64,000 nucleotides of DNA from Pachypanchax playfairii. Its lineage: Eukaryota; Chordata; Actinopteri; Cyprinodontiformes; Aplocheilidae. The translations under genes were made by a program, and so were the position numbers. A model generated the notes under the pieces. It did no database searches, was not told the DNA's origin, and saw only the letters and a list, made by a program, of their open reading frames with translations. Below are positions 32,801 to 47,800 of this stretch, piece after piece (position 1 is the first letter of the stretch; every line of letters begins with the position of its first letter). The stretch is from positions 2,604,597 to 2,668,596 of the forward strand of contig SSNP01000015.1 in the NCBI GenBank assembly GCA_006937955.1, given 5' to 3'.

Positions 32801-35800
32801 ATGATGCACAATTCTTTTCAAGGCAGAGTTTGTATATTATTGAACACTGTAGTGTGAATGCTTGTGATACCCTCTCAGTTTAACAAGTGTGGACTTGATG
32901 TGCACATTCTTTCACATGCTGTGGCAGCCATGGCCTTGAGGCTCAACTCCATCCCTAAATATCCAAAACCTTGCATACTGCTATATTTTGCTTAGTTTAC
33001 CTCCAGCTCTGTTTTTAGTGTGAAATATGATTTTATTTCCTACATATGTACATTTTCAGGATGTTGGAATAATTTAGCTTGTGGTGCAAATGTTGTGTGG
33101 ATCACTTGGTTCAAAGTTGAGAGCCTCTTTTTTCTAATTTGCGTTGATAACAGCTTATCTACTTTCCTGTGCATGTGTAGCACAGCAAGCTTCATTAGTT
33201 TGCATATTTTTTAGCAGAACTCTGCATCATATTTAAACAGTTATCCATATTTCCATATAGGAGCTTCCACATACGAGGAAAGAAACAAGGCAAGAGTTTC
33301 AGTCATTTTAAAAATTGTTGTTTTTTTTAGTGGATTGTTCTTAAGAGATATTTACTGCCTCTGTTTGGAGGATGGTCCAAACTTCAATTTTTCCCTAAGG
33401 CCTTAAAAGGAGGTCTGTTAACTTGTTGATGGGGTGTATAAACTTAACAATTCTTGTATTTTCCTCTGATAGTGTTTACTCCCCCAACTTTCCTTATCTT
33501 TTTTGTGAGTTCATTCACCATAGACAGCCATCATTAGTTTCACGTATGCAATAGTTTTTCCATATGTCACTTTGGGAGATTTTTCATTTGTTTTTATGTT
33601 ACAAATATTTAATTTAGTTATTTTTATGCCGATTTGTTTTTGCTCAAAATGACACATAGATGCTATGTACAAAAAAATCAGATAATTCTTTTATGAAAAT
33701 ATGGTAGACATGCTGTCACAAATGCGTTTCATTCTAAATTAGAAATAGTGTTTTATATACCCCCTATGGAATATCAAATGTGCACTACTGTGATTTACTG
33801 GTTTCTCACCACATGTGTCCATAGCGTCGCTCCTGTTCCCCAGAAGGAAGCCTGTCCTCTTCAGTTCTCATTAGGCTCCCATCAGCCAACCCCCCCACAC
33901 CCCCCCCAACCCCCCACATACACAGACACACAAAAGGCCTGCAGCATTTCAATCTCTAATGAGCCCCATCCAGCTGCTGCCAGCTCATCAGAACAAACAC
34001 AGCTCTGAAAATAATGACTTTTAACCTGGTCCCTGACCAGATCAAAAAGCCATCAACTTAAAAGAAAGGCAGTAACCTTAGTCTTCATTGTTTAAAGTTC
34101 ACTTTATTTTTTACACTGACTTCTATTAATCAGTAACTTTCCATTACATGTAGAAAAAATTGCAAAACATCTGTTAACTTAGATGTGGAATGTGCTAGAA
34201 TAACACAAATTTAAGTTATGTTGCTCTATTTTTACTTTTCTCCCAGATTTGTTTAGACATAAAATGTTCTAAATCTCTAAAGTAATCAATAAATGTAGAA
34301 ATCTCTTAAGTAATCACTCAGTTCCACCTCCACCTAACTATGCAACAGAAGTTTTCAGTTTCAAATCTGATCAGGCAGGAAATTACTCGTGTTTCTCCTT
34401 TCTCAATAACTTCCTTCCTGTCTTAACGCCTTCTCATAAGACAGTCACTATTTACAGAAGCGGGGAGATAAAATGCTGCCTTCAAAGTGAGAGAAAAAAA
34501 GAAGATAACCACCTGGAGATAACATTGTACAAACTGGGAAAATTTCTGATGCACCCTGTTGGCAGAGCCCACCCTAGTTCCTGGAATTAGACTGGAATCA
34601 GATAATCCACTTCAAGGTATCACTGTACAGAGGACTGTAATGGTTTGGTCCATCTCTGCAGCTCCTCCCCCTCTCACCCATCCACCATGTTCTTCCTCTG
34701 CTCCTCCCTCAACACACCTTATGCAAATGACACAATTTTCAGACTGCACAGAAGGCTTTGTTTACACAGCCATCCGACCGCAGCCGGTTAGCTTGCTCTG
34801 TTGAGCTGTGCTTCAACAAATGCACACTCAGAATTTGGAGGGAAGAAGTAGTCAAGGTGGCTTTGCCAAAACCTCGAGAGTGAAACTGAAGACTTTTACT
34901 TTATACAAGAGGCCACTTGCGTAGTGAAATGAACAAAAAAGAACATTTTGTTCCTCAGTTTTATTTAAAATGAGTCTTTGATTTTTGAAACTTTTGAAAC
35001 CTTAGCTACTTGTTGCTGTACTTTCACTGAATGAGGTGGATGAAGAAAGGAACATTTTCATTCTTATGTTGCGCCTTGTACTAAGGAAAAACAAGAAATC
35101 TGAAAGAGGACAAACCAAGGAATTGTGGATTTAACATCTTGGGAACCCTTTGAAGGATTTATTTTATTGTAAATGTTGTATTTGCTGTGCTATGTAGGAA
35201 AACTGGTTCACTTCGAATCTGCTAGCAATATTTAGTTGAGGATCAATTGATACCACGATGGAGTGGGAGCACAGGGACCGAGACCCCTGCTTGTCCCCAG
35301 CAGCATTTGTTAATCAAGTGCAATACTCTAATATTCTGGAAGGACGATTTAAGCAACTGCAAGGTAAGAATCACAAAAGTCTGACTGGTTAAATGTGAAT
35401 TTTCATTATAATCACAAGTCCCTATACATATATCAGCAAGCAGTTGTGATGATTAAAAGTTTAAGGACTCACCTTTTGAAAGGTGGCTGCTTTGAGCACA
35501 GTGTTAAATGTAAGAAAGAACTGTTTTAGAGTGAATAGCACAGGGTTTAATTCATATTTAGTTTGGTGGAGCAAGAAATATTGGGTTGGTTTGGTTGTTC
35601 GATTTAAGTATTGTTGTCATTTCAGCAGGTACTTCTGATTGAATACACTTATAGTTGTGCCTTTTCTTACATAAATAAATAGAAACTGGCCCCCCCCAAA
35701 AAAACAATCTCGCTTCGAGGCTGTGTTTACTGAGAGATAAAGATACTTATAATACGTTCATGGCAGTCTTTAGCTCAGACCTAAAGTAGGCAGGCAGTCT

Positions 35801-38800
35801 GGCACCTGATCACTTGGCCACCTGTCCTCTCTTATCTTATTACAATACACTGCTCTGTCTTTGGCCAGAGAATTGAGAAGGCTGTGAGTTTCTTTACTCA
35901 AAAATTACAAAGGTGCTGGATATTAAACAAAAACAGAATAAGACTTGGGAAATTATTTAATTAGAAAAATTAACAATTTTTTCAGCAGAATTTGTACATG
36001 TTTAGAGGTTTTTTGATTCTTTGTGGTTACCTGAAATGTTTGCGTCACCACGTGCCTGTTCTTTTGACCTGTATACACTGTAGTCACAGGCCACAAAGCG
36101 TCAGGTATTTTCAGTAGCTGCATGAGCTCCAACTGTGTGTGAAACCCACATGTCAGTTAGTAGAATGTAAAAAGATTAGCCTTAGATTTTCTTGCTTCTG
36201 CTCCCTTTTATCTGAAGAGAGCTATCTTGAAGTCTACTTGAGGACCAGAACAACTTCTTTTGTTCATGTTTTGAATACTTGACAAACTAGACAAAAACAA
36301 AATGTCAAATCCAATATGAAGCAATAACTTTATCCCAAAACTGCTTTGTAGAAAGTGTTGTACAGTATAACTGGGAAGTGATTTTAAGTGATTTTTAAAA
36401 AAAAATTTCATATTGAGTGTACCAATGTTTTTGACTGGAGAAGAAGGCATTGTTTTCTTCAAAAGAGCATTCTCTTCCTCACTCATGCAAACCTTTCTAC
36501 AATGAGAGCCATGTATACTTAGTCATATTTTTTACCTTGATGGTAAAAAAAAAACTGAAATTCACTGTGGAGTTTTTTGGGTCAAAGATTGGCCACTAAA
36601 TTTGAACTGACAGTTTACATTTGTTTGTATTTAAACATTCTTACAAAAAGACTATTACAAAAAGAAAGTTAGATGGATCAGAATAAATTCATGATTCGAA
36701 TGTGGTACAATACCCCTTGTGATTAGCAGATCACCCATGCTTTTAATTAGGTTTACTGTAATATGAAAATACATACTCAGACGCACAAACACATTTTTGT
36801 AACACCCACTTGTCTTTCCAGTTTGACTACCCCTGTGGCTCATTCTTTGTGTCACACCCACCTTGTGTTAAAACATGATGTCTGCGGGAGTGATTTAAGT
36901 AGAAACTGTGCGCTCAGAGTTCGTCATTAAACCATAATTCCAGAAACATGACGGCATTAACAAGAGGGCTATTTGTTTTTGCAAAAATACACTTCGTGTT
37001 ATTTGTACAAGAGCACAATCACAAAAGGGGGTTTGTTAACTCAGTTTAAGTTAATTGTTTTTGAAATAAACTTTTATAAAACTTGTTAAGAAAAAAAGGA
37101 AGCTGAGTCTGCTGATCCTTTGGAAGTGTAGTAACTAGCTCTTATTCTTTTTAGACATTAATTTGAGGTAACCTACATAATATGACTGAAGAGTGAAATC
37201 TCTTCAGTAATACAGTTTACATTTTTCCACAGTTTGTAGATGATTTCCATGTGGAAGTGCATATTACCTTACTGAAAGATTCTATATGCTGATACCAAAA
37301 TAAATGTACTCCGACATTGGTTTCATGTCTTGGTATTTACAGAAATACAGAGTTATGGGTAAGCTAAAGGTTTCTGGGTCAAAAGGTCACAGTCCTGCAT
37401 AGCAGTCAGTTGCTGTGGACTTTAGCAGGAATTAGCGATGTGTCATTATTCAAGTAGAACAGACAGAAGAGCTTTGCATGTTTTTTTTTTCCTTAAAACT
37501 ACTTTTTTAATTTAGGATTTTAACACTTCAAACAATTTTGTCTTAAACATTTAATCTCCATCAAAAAGTCACTGCAGCTATTTGCTTAGTCTCTCTCTAC
37601 TCTCATGTCCTTGACTGGGTTGAGATTAGAGTAGGATTTTTATCAAGTTTCCTTTCAGTAGTGTCTTTTGAATGGAAAGTTGTAATTTCATATCATCATG
37701 ACTGTTAGTGAAAAGGTGTGACTTCTGGGGCCTAGAGTTCTAGAGTCACATTACCTTGCTGAGGGCCTAAGCACACAAACTCAATGCTTTTTGTTTGTAC
37801 AGTTTTCCTAATATTGATAGCTATGTTCTTGGTAGGATAACAGAAAAGCTCTGTTTTTAAGGCTTTTTCTGATATTACTGACAGTTCACACTCTTCTGTT
37901 GTGCAGCTGTAGTTGTTGTGAGGTTCTTGTTTCTGTCTCATTTCTCATGGGATTGGCCTTGGCTGGTCCCCTCCTCCCACATCTATCCTGTTATCACCTG
38001 CAGCTGCAGATGGTACAGAAAAATGTAATTGAAGGGCACGTTCTCTGCCATTAGAAAAGGGAAAAATAGATGGTGTTTAATGAAAAGGTCTCGATTTTGC
38101 TTGCCCTGACAATTCTTGTCATTGTAATAACAAACCTGTAAAAGTTTATGCAAATGTTGATGCTTACAACATGAAACCGTTTAAATGTGTAAGAATAAGT
38201 CATGCTACATGTGGCAAGGCAGCAGTTTTACCACAGCCTTACCTACTTTCAAGTCACAGCTGAAGTCAGGGCACTTCCACTTTTATAGGGGGAAAGTCCC
38301 TGTTTTGCACACGTTACCCCACAGTTCATTTTTTAAAATTCCATTTATTTATTTATTTGCATAAAGGTGAGAAATTCCCTGGATCATTTAGAGAAAAAAC
38401 GACAGTACCCAACATATAACAACTGGTTAGCGACTACTGATGTTATGTCATCAGTTAAATAAATCTTTTACGTATAATTTAAACTTTGTATACATGGATT
38501 GAATGTTTTAAAATGAGTCTGTTTCTAAAAGATAACAGTATCCATATAAATTGTGAAAGTCTTAAATGACCTTTATCCAAGTTGTTGAAATCTTCACAAA
38601 AACTTTCTCGAGAGTAGTTAATCTTTTTGTTTTTATTGTTTTTGGCTCTCAGAATCATCAGAAAAAGTAATTGCTACTTAGCTCAAACCACCCACTGATA
38701 TCAGTAAAGAATGGAAACCACAAAGCATTCTTTTTGCTGCTTTTTTTAAATCAAATCAATTCTTGGCATACTTTGATGGAATTTCTTTTGTGTTTTCTCT

Positions 38801-41800
38801 GTGACTTTGCACTTTCACTCAGTAAAACAGATCAACACCAGTGACTGCTGTTTGACCATTAGGGACTTTTCCAACATACTATAATCAGATCGTTCTCAGA
38901 TTAGTTTTTTTTCTTCTTCCCCCTTTGTTATTGTATCCTATAAGCCAATTTATAAGATTATTCTTGCTAAAATTTACTAGGAAAATGCCATTGTTTAATT
39001 TTTATTTTGTTAGTATATAAATCTGTTTTTTCTTGGTCCTGGTTGTTTCTTGCCAATGTCTGATGACAATCTGCCAGGAAGGTGAAGGAAAAAGGAATCC
39101 CTGTGGTTGTGGAGCAGTTCTGTTTAACTCGATGCAAATGTCCAAAAAATTGACCACAGTGAGGAGAATCTTAGAGTTTCTAAAGCACCAGTTTCATTTA
39201 CAGACACAGTTGAAAACATTTTATTGAATGCCAGCTGTGCCTGGTTTGTGAAATGGAAACTTCTCAAATATCCTTGTTTTTGTCCCGTGGGATCTGATTG
39301 AGGAGACGTTTGTTAGATAGATTCCACGTCAGCATTAGTTTTTGTAGGATTCAGTCATTAACTGTTTTATAGTACAGTGAAACCCCTGTGGACACCCGTT
39401 GGGCTGCCGCCACCAGCTATCAACACCTGCTCTCATGCCATCGCATGTGCCAATGACCTGCTGCCACTACCTACAGTAGCGGACTCAGGGAACACATGTT
39501 TCCTCAACCAGATGACTGGAATTTGCGATGAGTTGCACAGGTAACTGGTAGCTAAGAGGTGCAACGCCATGCAGACTACACTGCACCCTTTTTTTTCTTT
39601 AAGTGACAGTTTCAGCATCATGCCAGTTTATCCTTGGTTTAAACAGTGTAAACATTGGTCATGAGTATTTTCATAATAAATGAAGAAAGAAAAAAAAAAA
39701 GGAAAACTGATAAGTATCCATTAAATTTTAATCAAAGTTGAAGGGGATTTGATCATTCACTAGTTCATAAAATAAGCTGATGTACCAAGAAAATGTCCTA
39801 GGTTTTTGTGCTAAGTTTGTTTTTTAGGAGTACCCCAGGCAAGACAGACAGCATTAAAGAGGCCCTTCCATTAAAAACGTTTTTTCTGAGGTTTCTGTTG
39901 AATATTTTAGCTCCACAGGTGTTCTTATCTTCATAGTGGGCGTGAAAACAGGTCAACAACTTCTCTTTCAGTTTTAATCTCTCAAACTACGCAGGTGGCG
40001 ATAAAACCTGAGTTCTCCTGAGTTTGAATGGCCTGTATCTGTTTCGTCACAACTCCTTTGTTCGTTAGTATTCTGCAACTCGCGCAGTTGAAACCACACC
40101 TAGCATGCTGCTTGCTAAAAGCTGTAGCATAAGATGTAGCAAACAGGAAGAGAGAACACCTGATGTTACCATGCACAGCGGGGCAGGAAACAGTATGCCT
40201 TGCTCTCATAGGCTAGTTTGTTAGCCAATCTGAGTCTAGCAAATTCGAATAATGAATATGAACGAGCTGCTGCCGAAGCCTGGTGAAAACAGCTGGGAAC
40301 CAGCCAAATTTTCATGTAGACAGATTGAAAGGTCTGTTAAGACACTGGTCCGCAGTTCATTCAAGTACTGTAACTGGCGGAATCACCGGTAAGTGAAAAC
40401 AGTATATCAACGAACAACTGACATTAATTGTTACTTTGTCCTGAACCTGACGCGGAACCAGCCGGCGGCTGTTTCTCCTGCTGTGACATGGTAGAGTGCC
40501 GTACACTGCCAGCAGTGGTGTGCTGCGGTAATATGTCTCAGTTTTTTAGGAGCACAGAAGCCAAATAAATGCAGAAGTCTATATGGCTGGAGAGACTGTC
40601 CAATCATCTTCCGGGCCGAACCATTTGATTGGTTGATGTTTTTAGACAAATACGGGAGAACCACATAATTATTATTATTATTATTTTTTTTTTTTAGTCT
40701 TCACAACATATTTATCTCCATGCTGTGTTAAAACGTTTTTAATGGGCATAAAAAAAAATATTAAGCTAATTTGTTATGCAAATTAAGTATAGCAGCTTTA
40801 ATACAAAAGCTGAAAACAAGATAAAAACTAGGTTTTTGGTGATGAGCATCTCACTTCTTGCTCTTAAAATGTTCCCTGGAGAATTTCCAAAAGAAGGTTA
40901 TTAAGACTGGCAGTTTGATAGAGGTAGTTTATTTGTTTTTTTTGAAGAAGAGGAAAGACCAGAAGTGTTCATAATGCAAGGTCAAAGAGGGTAACAGGAT
41001 GTTGTGAGTTCAGAGAGAAGTCCATTTCAGTTTAACTTGAAAGCAAACCAGGTATTTTAGTATGGTATAAAGCATTGGTGATCATAAAACAAGCTAAAAT
41101 TGTTAACTGCACTCACAGTACTATTGACCATCTGTTGCTGAGTCCAGAACTTTGACTTAAAGCCTCCTTTTTTGGCCTTGTATGCATTTGAGTATAAAGA
41201 GATAATCACAACACAATGTGTGCATGACTGAAAAGAACAGGCAGTTAAAAATGTTAAACACTATCTGACGGTACTGTTGTTTGTAAGTTTTCAGTGGTGA
41301 GTCAGTTGCTGTCAGCTATGCAAAAACAATTCTAAACACAGTGGAAGTATGCAGAGTTCACCAAGTATAAGTAACAAGGCAAACTGGCCTTTGTATGAAA
41401 AGAATGTCTCCTTTACCTTTCCAAAAAATTTTTTTTATCCCTTTAGCACTTCCTGTTTGACTTGAGCCTGCTCGGCTTCTGTTACTCTATAGATTGCATC
41501 CTCTGTTTGTAAGGAGGTTGTGCATTGTCCTACAGAGTCAGACTCTTTATATTTATTGATTATATACAAACAATGGGGACATAACAGAGTTGTCTTTTTT
41601 AAGAGTTAAAGCATGACATCTGTGTTAAAGGGACTTTGTCTCTGTGATGTACAAACAGAATTTAATCAGTGACAGGGCCTGGTCAGTGATAGCAGTGCTG
41701 GAATCTGATCTTGGAACAGTCTCTGTTATGTACACAGTATCACACAACAAGCTTTTCTGTTTGTGAAATCTAGTTGTTAAGGAAAATTTAGCTTTAGTTG

Positions 41801-44800
41801 TAAATACTTAAGATTCTTGTCAAAGTCTTTATCGGTTATGTTTCGCAATGTTAAAGGAACTTAAGGCAGCTTTACAAAATCTGACTCAGTGCTGCCGCGA
41901 CAGGCGCTGTGGCTATCTGCAGCCACCAGCCAAGCCGGCACGGGAGCGCGCACAGACACTTTACAGACGGTTCGTCTTCACAGCACTGCACCGGGGAGGC
42001 TAACATACTTCACGTCAGGTCTCTCCACTCTGTTATTTGATTTGATCTCATCATTTTCATACTGTATCAGGCTCTAAACACGACCTATAATGTTTTCTCA
42101 CCTGGTCACAAGGAAATGAGCCATGTCAGCATCCGTTTTCACTCCCAAATGCAGCTGAAGTTCCCTCCATGAACCGAACGCATATCCAATATTTATGCGG
42201 GTGCCTGCCCGGCTTCGGTCATATTTTTTTTAGACTCACGAGATGCCGCTGATAAAGTCTTTTTTTTCTTCATGGTGCCACTTTTTTGGGGGGTGAGAGT
42301 GGATGCAGGTCGTTTGCTGGCTGCAGAAACATCCATAAGTATACCTTCAGTGTTTGAATCCAAGTCCACGGCGGCCATGTACTTCCTGTTCAAGAGCTGT
42401 CGGCAACGCGCATGCAGCGTCAATTTACGTCACATCCCTACAACTGCGCGGGAAATTCGGACGTCGAACTGCAGCGCATTATGTGGCACACAGCGTTTCT
42501 GAGGCAACAGACATATATGCGGATGGCCTCGTTATTTTGGGTTTTTAATGCTTCATGACCCATTAGCATTGAATAAACTGGAAATGCATGTGTAGTTTTT
42601 CACAAATCTTGCCTTATGTCCCTTTAAGTGTTAATCAAGTGACTGACTTTCTCTGTGTTTAGTTTTGGATTCCATCCAGTTAAACATTTTATAAAATTCT
42701 TCAGTGTAACTAATAGAGCTGATTGATATTTTCCAGTGTGGTCATTGTAGCTGGGCGTTAAAGAATAGAGTTGTCGTGTGTTAAGTCATTCAACACTGAC
42801 CTATGAATTATTTAAGCATAATAAATGCACTTAACTTTAGGGATGTTTTTGTGTTGTCTACTAATAGAGAATACATTTTAAGTTAAATCTTTACGCTCTT
42901 TGTTACTTGTAGCCTATTAAAGTAATTTGTTATTACTTGAGCTGCCTATTAGAATTGTAGTATCATTGCCATTCTCTATAGATGTAACCTTAAAATGTGT
43001 GAGGATTAAAAAGGCAGTTTTTTTTGTCAGGTCTTCTAAGTTTATGCGAAGACTCACATTCACCCCTTGACCTGGGTTCCTTTTGTGTGCTTTACTGATT
43101 CAAAGGTCAGAGAGACTTGAACAGAAAATGTTCCTCTGCAGAGGCTTGAATACAAGGACTGGATTAAAAAAGAGCAAAAAGCAAAACAAAACACTGAAGT
43201 TTTATTGCTTAAAGCCAGTTTGTAAACGAGCATGAATCCATGAATAGAAAATATAAAAAAAATTAGCTGTGACTTTTAACTCATACTTTATGATATAATA
43301 TCCTTCATAAATGTAATCCCTGCCCCACTAAGTCAATGTTGTATGTGTCTACATGTTAGCAGTAAATATATTTTCTGTACCTATGAACCACACACAGAGG
43401 ATAAAGTCTGCTGATACATTTTTTTTGTTGTTGAAAACTTCCAGATAATCTTTATCAACAGTGCCAAAGTTTTGTTTGATAATGAAATAAGAAAACAATA
43501 AAGCTCAACCCCAGTAGCTTGAGTAGTAAGGAGGGCACTGGCTGAGACAGGCCCTCATTCTAGACTTGCTGTGACATATACTTAAATCTTACCACCACCT
43601 ACAGATCTGTTCAAAGAGACTGGACATGCCCAAATGTGCTCAGAACATTTAATGATGCCTTTAACTACTAGTTTCTCATCTATCATTAGGAAACAATAAA
43701 GGCAATACATAGCATTGCAAATCTGAATTGGTTGTTTGTTTGTTTTTTTACCAGCACACAAAATGACTCGAGGGTGAGGTGAACATGTACAAACCACCAG
43801 GGTTTTTGAAATGTTTTAAAACTGGTTGGTAGTTTCAGTGAGACCAAAATGGCATAGTTTTTTTGTTCCTATTCTTAGATACATATTTAATGTTAGGGGT
43901 TACTATTGATCATGTCTTACTATAGAAAGGTGTTTTAGCAGTTGGTTGAAATGTTCCTTATTACAGTGTAGTGTATCAGCCAAGATTTAAACAGTATTAA
44001 AAGCTGCTTGTGTTGTGTTAAGCTTGTTTTTTATATATATGTAAACAGTCCAGCAAAAAGTAATAAACATAGTATCGCCATTTGTTATATAGCTCTTGTT
44101 ATTTAATGTAGGATAGCAAATGTTTTCAAATATATATGTTTTAGTAATATTTTTCTCTTTGAAAGGTCTCTTTTTCTCAGAAATGTTCAGGTTATGTTGG
44201 ACTTGGTTACAGTATCCTGTAATTGTTGTGATTCTGTTCAAAACTATCATTTATCTCTTGTCAGTTGTAATTGTGCAGCTATGTTTGCAGGTTCTGCAAG
44301 TATTTTACATAACGTGAGAAACCTGACATCATAGGGAAGAAATAACTCAGCGTTGTTTTTTTTTTCATCTTCTGTCACTGCCGTCATTCAGCGTTTAAAA
44401 ATGACACGGTTTACCTCCAAGCTTCCTGTTGTTTAGTATGTGTATTCATACTTGCTAGTAATAGATAATGAGACATTTAGGAGTGAATGTATCAGATATT
44501 AGAGTAAACATTTCCTCTTATTCAAATGTTTTAACAGCTGCTGTAGATTTTGCACTTATTATCTTTAGAAAAAAAAACACAAAGCACAGTGTTTTCAGCT
44601 GTCTACCTTGCTCTCGTTTGAATGCAGCAGCAAAGGGGTGGTAGTATTTTATCTTCAGAGACCCCTGCATTTTCCCACAGCCTCCTCCTTAATACTGGGT
44701 GCTGTCTTAACATGACTAAGCCCCATGAGGAATGTAGACTACGCCACAGTACTTCACCTGTCAACACAGTCCAACTCGGCTGCTTCATTCAGTAACTCCA

Positions 44801-47800
44801 AAGTGATTAATGGGATTTTAGTAATTGAGTAATCTTTTTGTGTGGTATTTTAGAGTGCTAGGAAGACAGCAAAGCAAGTCTATTTAGTATTTTCTTTAAA
44901 CTTAAAACCAGAACATGCAAATGTGACTTTAAACCAACTGTACATCTAGTCATAATATGTAGAGAACAACCCTGAGACAAAACCAAAGCATTGCTCTTAG
45001 GCTAAAAAGCTCTTTGGTCTTTTTCAGGTACTGTACTCTTTCATACTAATGATTGGATTTACTAAGAAAAGCACACATACCCTGGTGGTAATAGGAGAGA
45101 GAATTGGATAAAACAGTTGGTTGTGATTTTCGTTGACCATGTAAATTTTGAGTTTTTGCAGTTAACTTTTGTCATGAATTCCAGTTCTAAAAATTTTCAT
45201 CAGGTGAAGTACAGACCTCAAACAGTCTTCCAGACCATGTTGGTTTTTTCCAATATTTTTGATATTGCGAAGTTAACTAACCCTTACATCAGTACCGACA
45301 GGTCGTCTGGTAATCAGAGGGTCGAATCCCCAATCTGTCTGGAAAAGAGTTATTTGCCATTGCGTCCCTGGGCAAAGGCACTTCACCTGCCCTGCCTGTT
45401 TGGTGGTTGTCAGAGGGCCTGGTGGTGTCTTTCTGTCAGTGTGTGTCCCAGGGCAGCTGTTGCTACAATATGTGTGCAGTTTATCACCACCAAATGTGTA
45501 AGTGTGTGTGTGAATAGGTGAATGACAAACTGTAGTGTGAAGTACTTTGGGAGTTGTCTGATTTAAAAAAAAAAACACTACAAGTTTATGCCATTTACCG
45601 TTTAACTTTGGAGGTGTCAGGATATCCTTTGGTTTACATTTACAATATCTTATTTTATTTAGAGAAAACTTTGCAAACCTTGTTTTATTCAGTTTAATTT
45701 TGATTTTTATGTGAAATACTGTCCAAATCTTTAACCCGAATAGGGAGTATTTATGCATTACTGTTGTCAAGGCTCTTCATAGTGATTTGATGCAGTTTAT
45801 TTCTAGGTTTTAACAAGACCAAACATTGTCTTGAAAATGTATTTTACAGCCACTCAAAGGTTTTATTTGGTTTTGTGCTGTGTTTTTATCATTTTAATAG
45901 ATGATCAAGGGTCTAGTCTCATATCATGTTAGCTTAAGCAGGTATTTTATTATCCAGGTATATTCAAGCTGCATTTAATTCAAGCAAGCCTCTCTGACCC
46001 TCTGGGAAATACACCCATAGCATGCTGCCACTATACCATTCTGTTGCATCAACCTGACAGTGACAACAAAAAGTCTCTCTTTTTTTGTATTGAATAGAGG
46101 TCATTGGAGTCAAGAGGAGTGTAATGCTACTCCGATCAGTGGAACTACTACACAAATATTAGCGGTAGAGAAAAATGACAGAAATCAGTGTAAATTAAAG
46201 TACATTAGAGTAGAAGAGGGTGGTACTCCACCATAGAGGGCCTCTGAGATTTCACAATCTTTTATTTTCCCTTCCTGTTTTTTTAGTTGACAGCTGTCAC
46301 CCAGTCATCAGTCTCTGGGCACCCCAGATTGTGCACCTAACATTGCTCACTCCTTTTTGGTGTCCATCTGTTAATCAGATGTTACAAAATGGACCCTGTA
46401 TATCCAATAATTTTTCTTTTCTCAAACTCTTTTCAGTCACCAAAAAGTGTGCAATCGAATTGTTTTATGGATATCTTATTTACAGTGATGTGACCGTTTT
46501 AAAACCTTACATTTGTGTTTAAATGATACTTGTATATTTGTAGTTCTATAACATCACTTTCCCAGGCTTCTTCGTAAACAGCAACAAATCTGGATATCAT
46601 CTTTAGTTTTTGAGCTTTGCATGTTTTTCCATTTTTGATTGTGCAAAGCAAGCAAATACTAACCTTAACTAGTGTAATACCTTATGTTTAATCATAGATC
46701 ACACATGTGAGGTAATTTAAAACATAATACACTGTCATCACTTTTTTATTGTAGCAGAGCTATTGTAGGACTTTTACAGTATAAGTGCTAGACATATTTG
46801 ATTAGAGATTGAAAATTTCCACAAATAAATGGTCAAATTTGAGAATCTTTTCTGGATTGTTCAAATTCAAACATACATTATTACTATCTGAAGAGAAAAC
46901 TGGATAAAGTTAGACCCCATGAAACACATTTTTGATGTATTAATTGCACTTTTACTTGCTCTGGCTTTTTTGTTACATTTTCAATAGATACTGAACTAAT
47001 TTTGTAGGCAACGTTTTTATAATTTGCTGCTTTGAATTGCACTTCATAAAGAGGCTATGTGCTTTTTATGTGGTCAATAGATCAAAACATTTTTACGTTT
47101 TGCCAATGGCGCAAATTATTGTTATGTTATTTATTTTTAAATTGTTAGACAAATTGATTTTCTCCAGCCTTTTGTTTTATATTGTTGTCTAACTCTTTTT
47201 CCTATTGAGATAAATGTTGTTTGCTTAGAATTTGTTTTAGGTGTGTGTGTGTTTAAGGCTCAGTACAGTAAGTACACTCCTGGAGTAGTGTTTTCTAATA
47301 CAGAGAGATCTTATGTTGTAGAAATTGGGTCATCTTGTTAGGTGTTGGATTAGTCTCTTAGTTTTGCAGTCCATATGTCTGAACTGCTGTTACGCTTTAT
47401 CTTTATGGATTCTTCTCTTTAAACTCTGTTTTTAAACCTACAATGAAAATGCGATACTGCTGTATTATTAATGTACCTTTACTTATCTGAAATGTAATTA
47501 TTAGTATAGTAATTTAATGTTTTAGTATCTAGAAAATACATGCTCACACATGAATAGAGTTTTCAGTCAACTTTTGTCTTAAGAGTAAAACACTGTCAAT
47601 ACAGACATGCTAAAGACTAAGCAGGAAGGCTTATTTGAGCTGCGCGTGTAAAAGGCTCAAGTCCTTGTCATTTATTGACAACATTCATTTAGCTTTTTTT
47701 TTTTTTTTTTTTTACAAAAATCATTACTGATAATATCTATTTAACTGACACTAGTAACTTCAGACAAGTATGGAAACCACACATTTTCCCAGTCTAACTG

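Noticed and set aside
33889..33919. C-rich tract considered as a G-quadruplex or regulatory site
   Set aside because: The runs are irregular and merge into low-complexity CA-rich sequence. Nothing else nearby supports a function.
45273..45770. 165-codon open frame on the minus strand
   Set aside because: It lies over the plus-strand SINE and its flank, has no family resemblance and no splice context.
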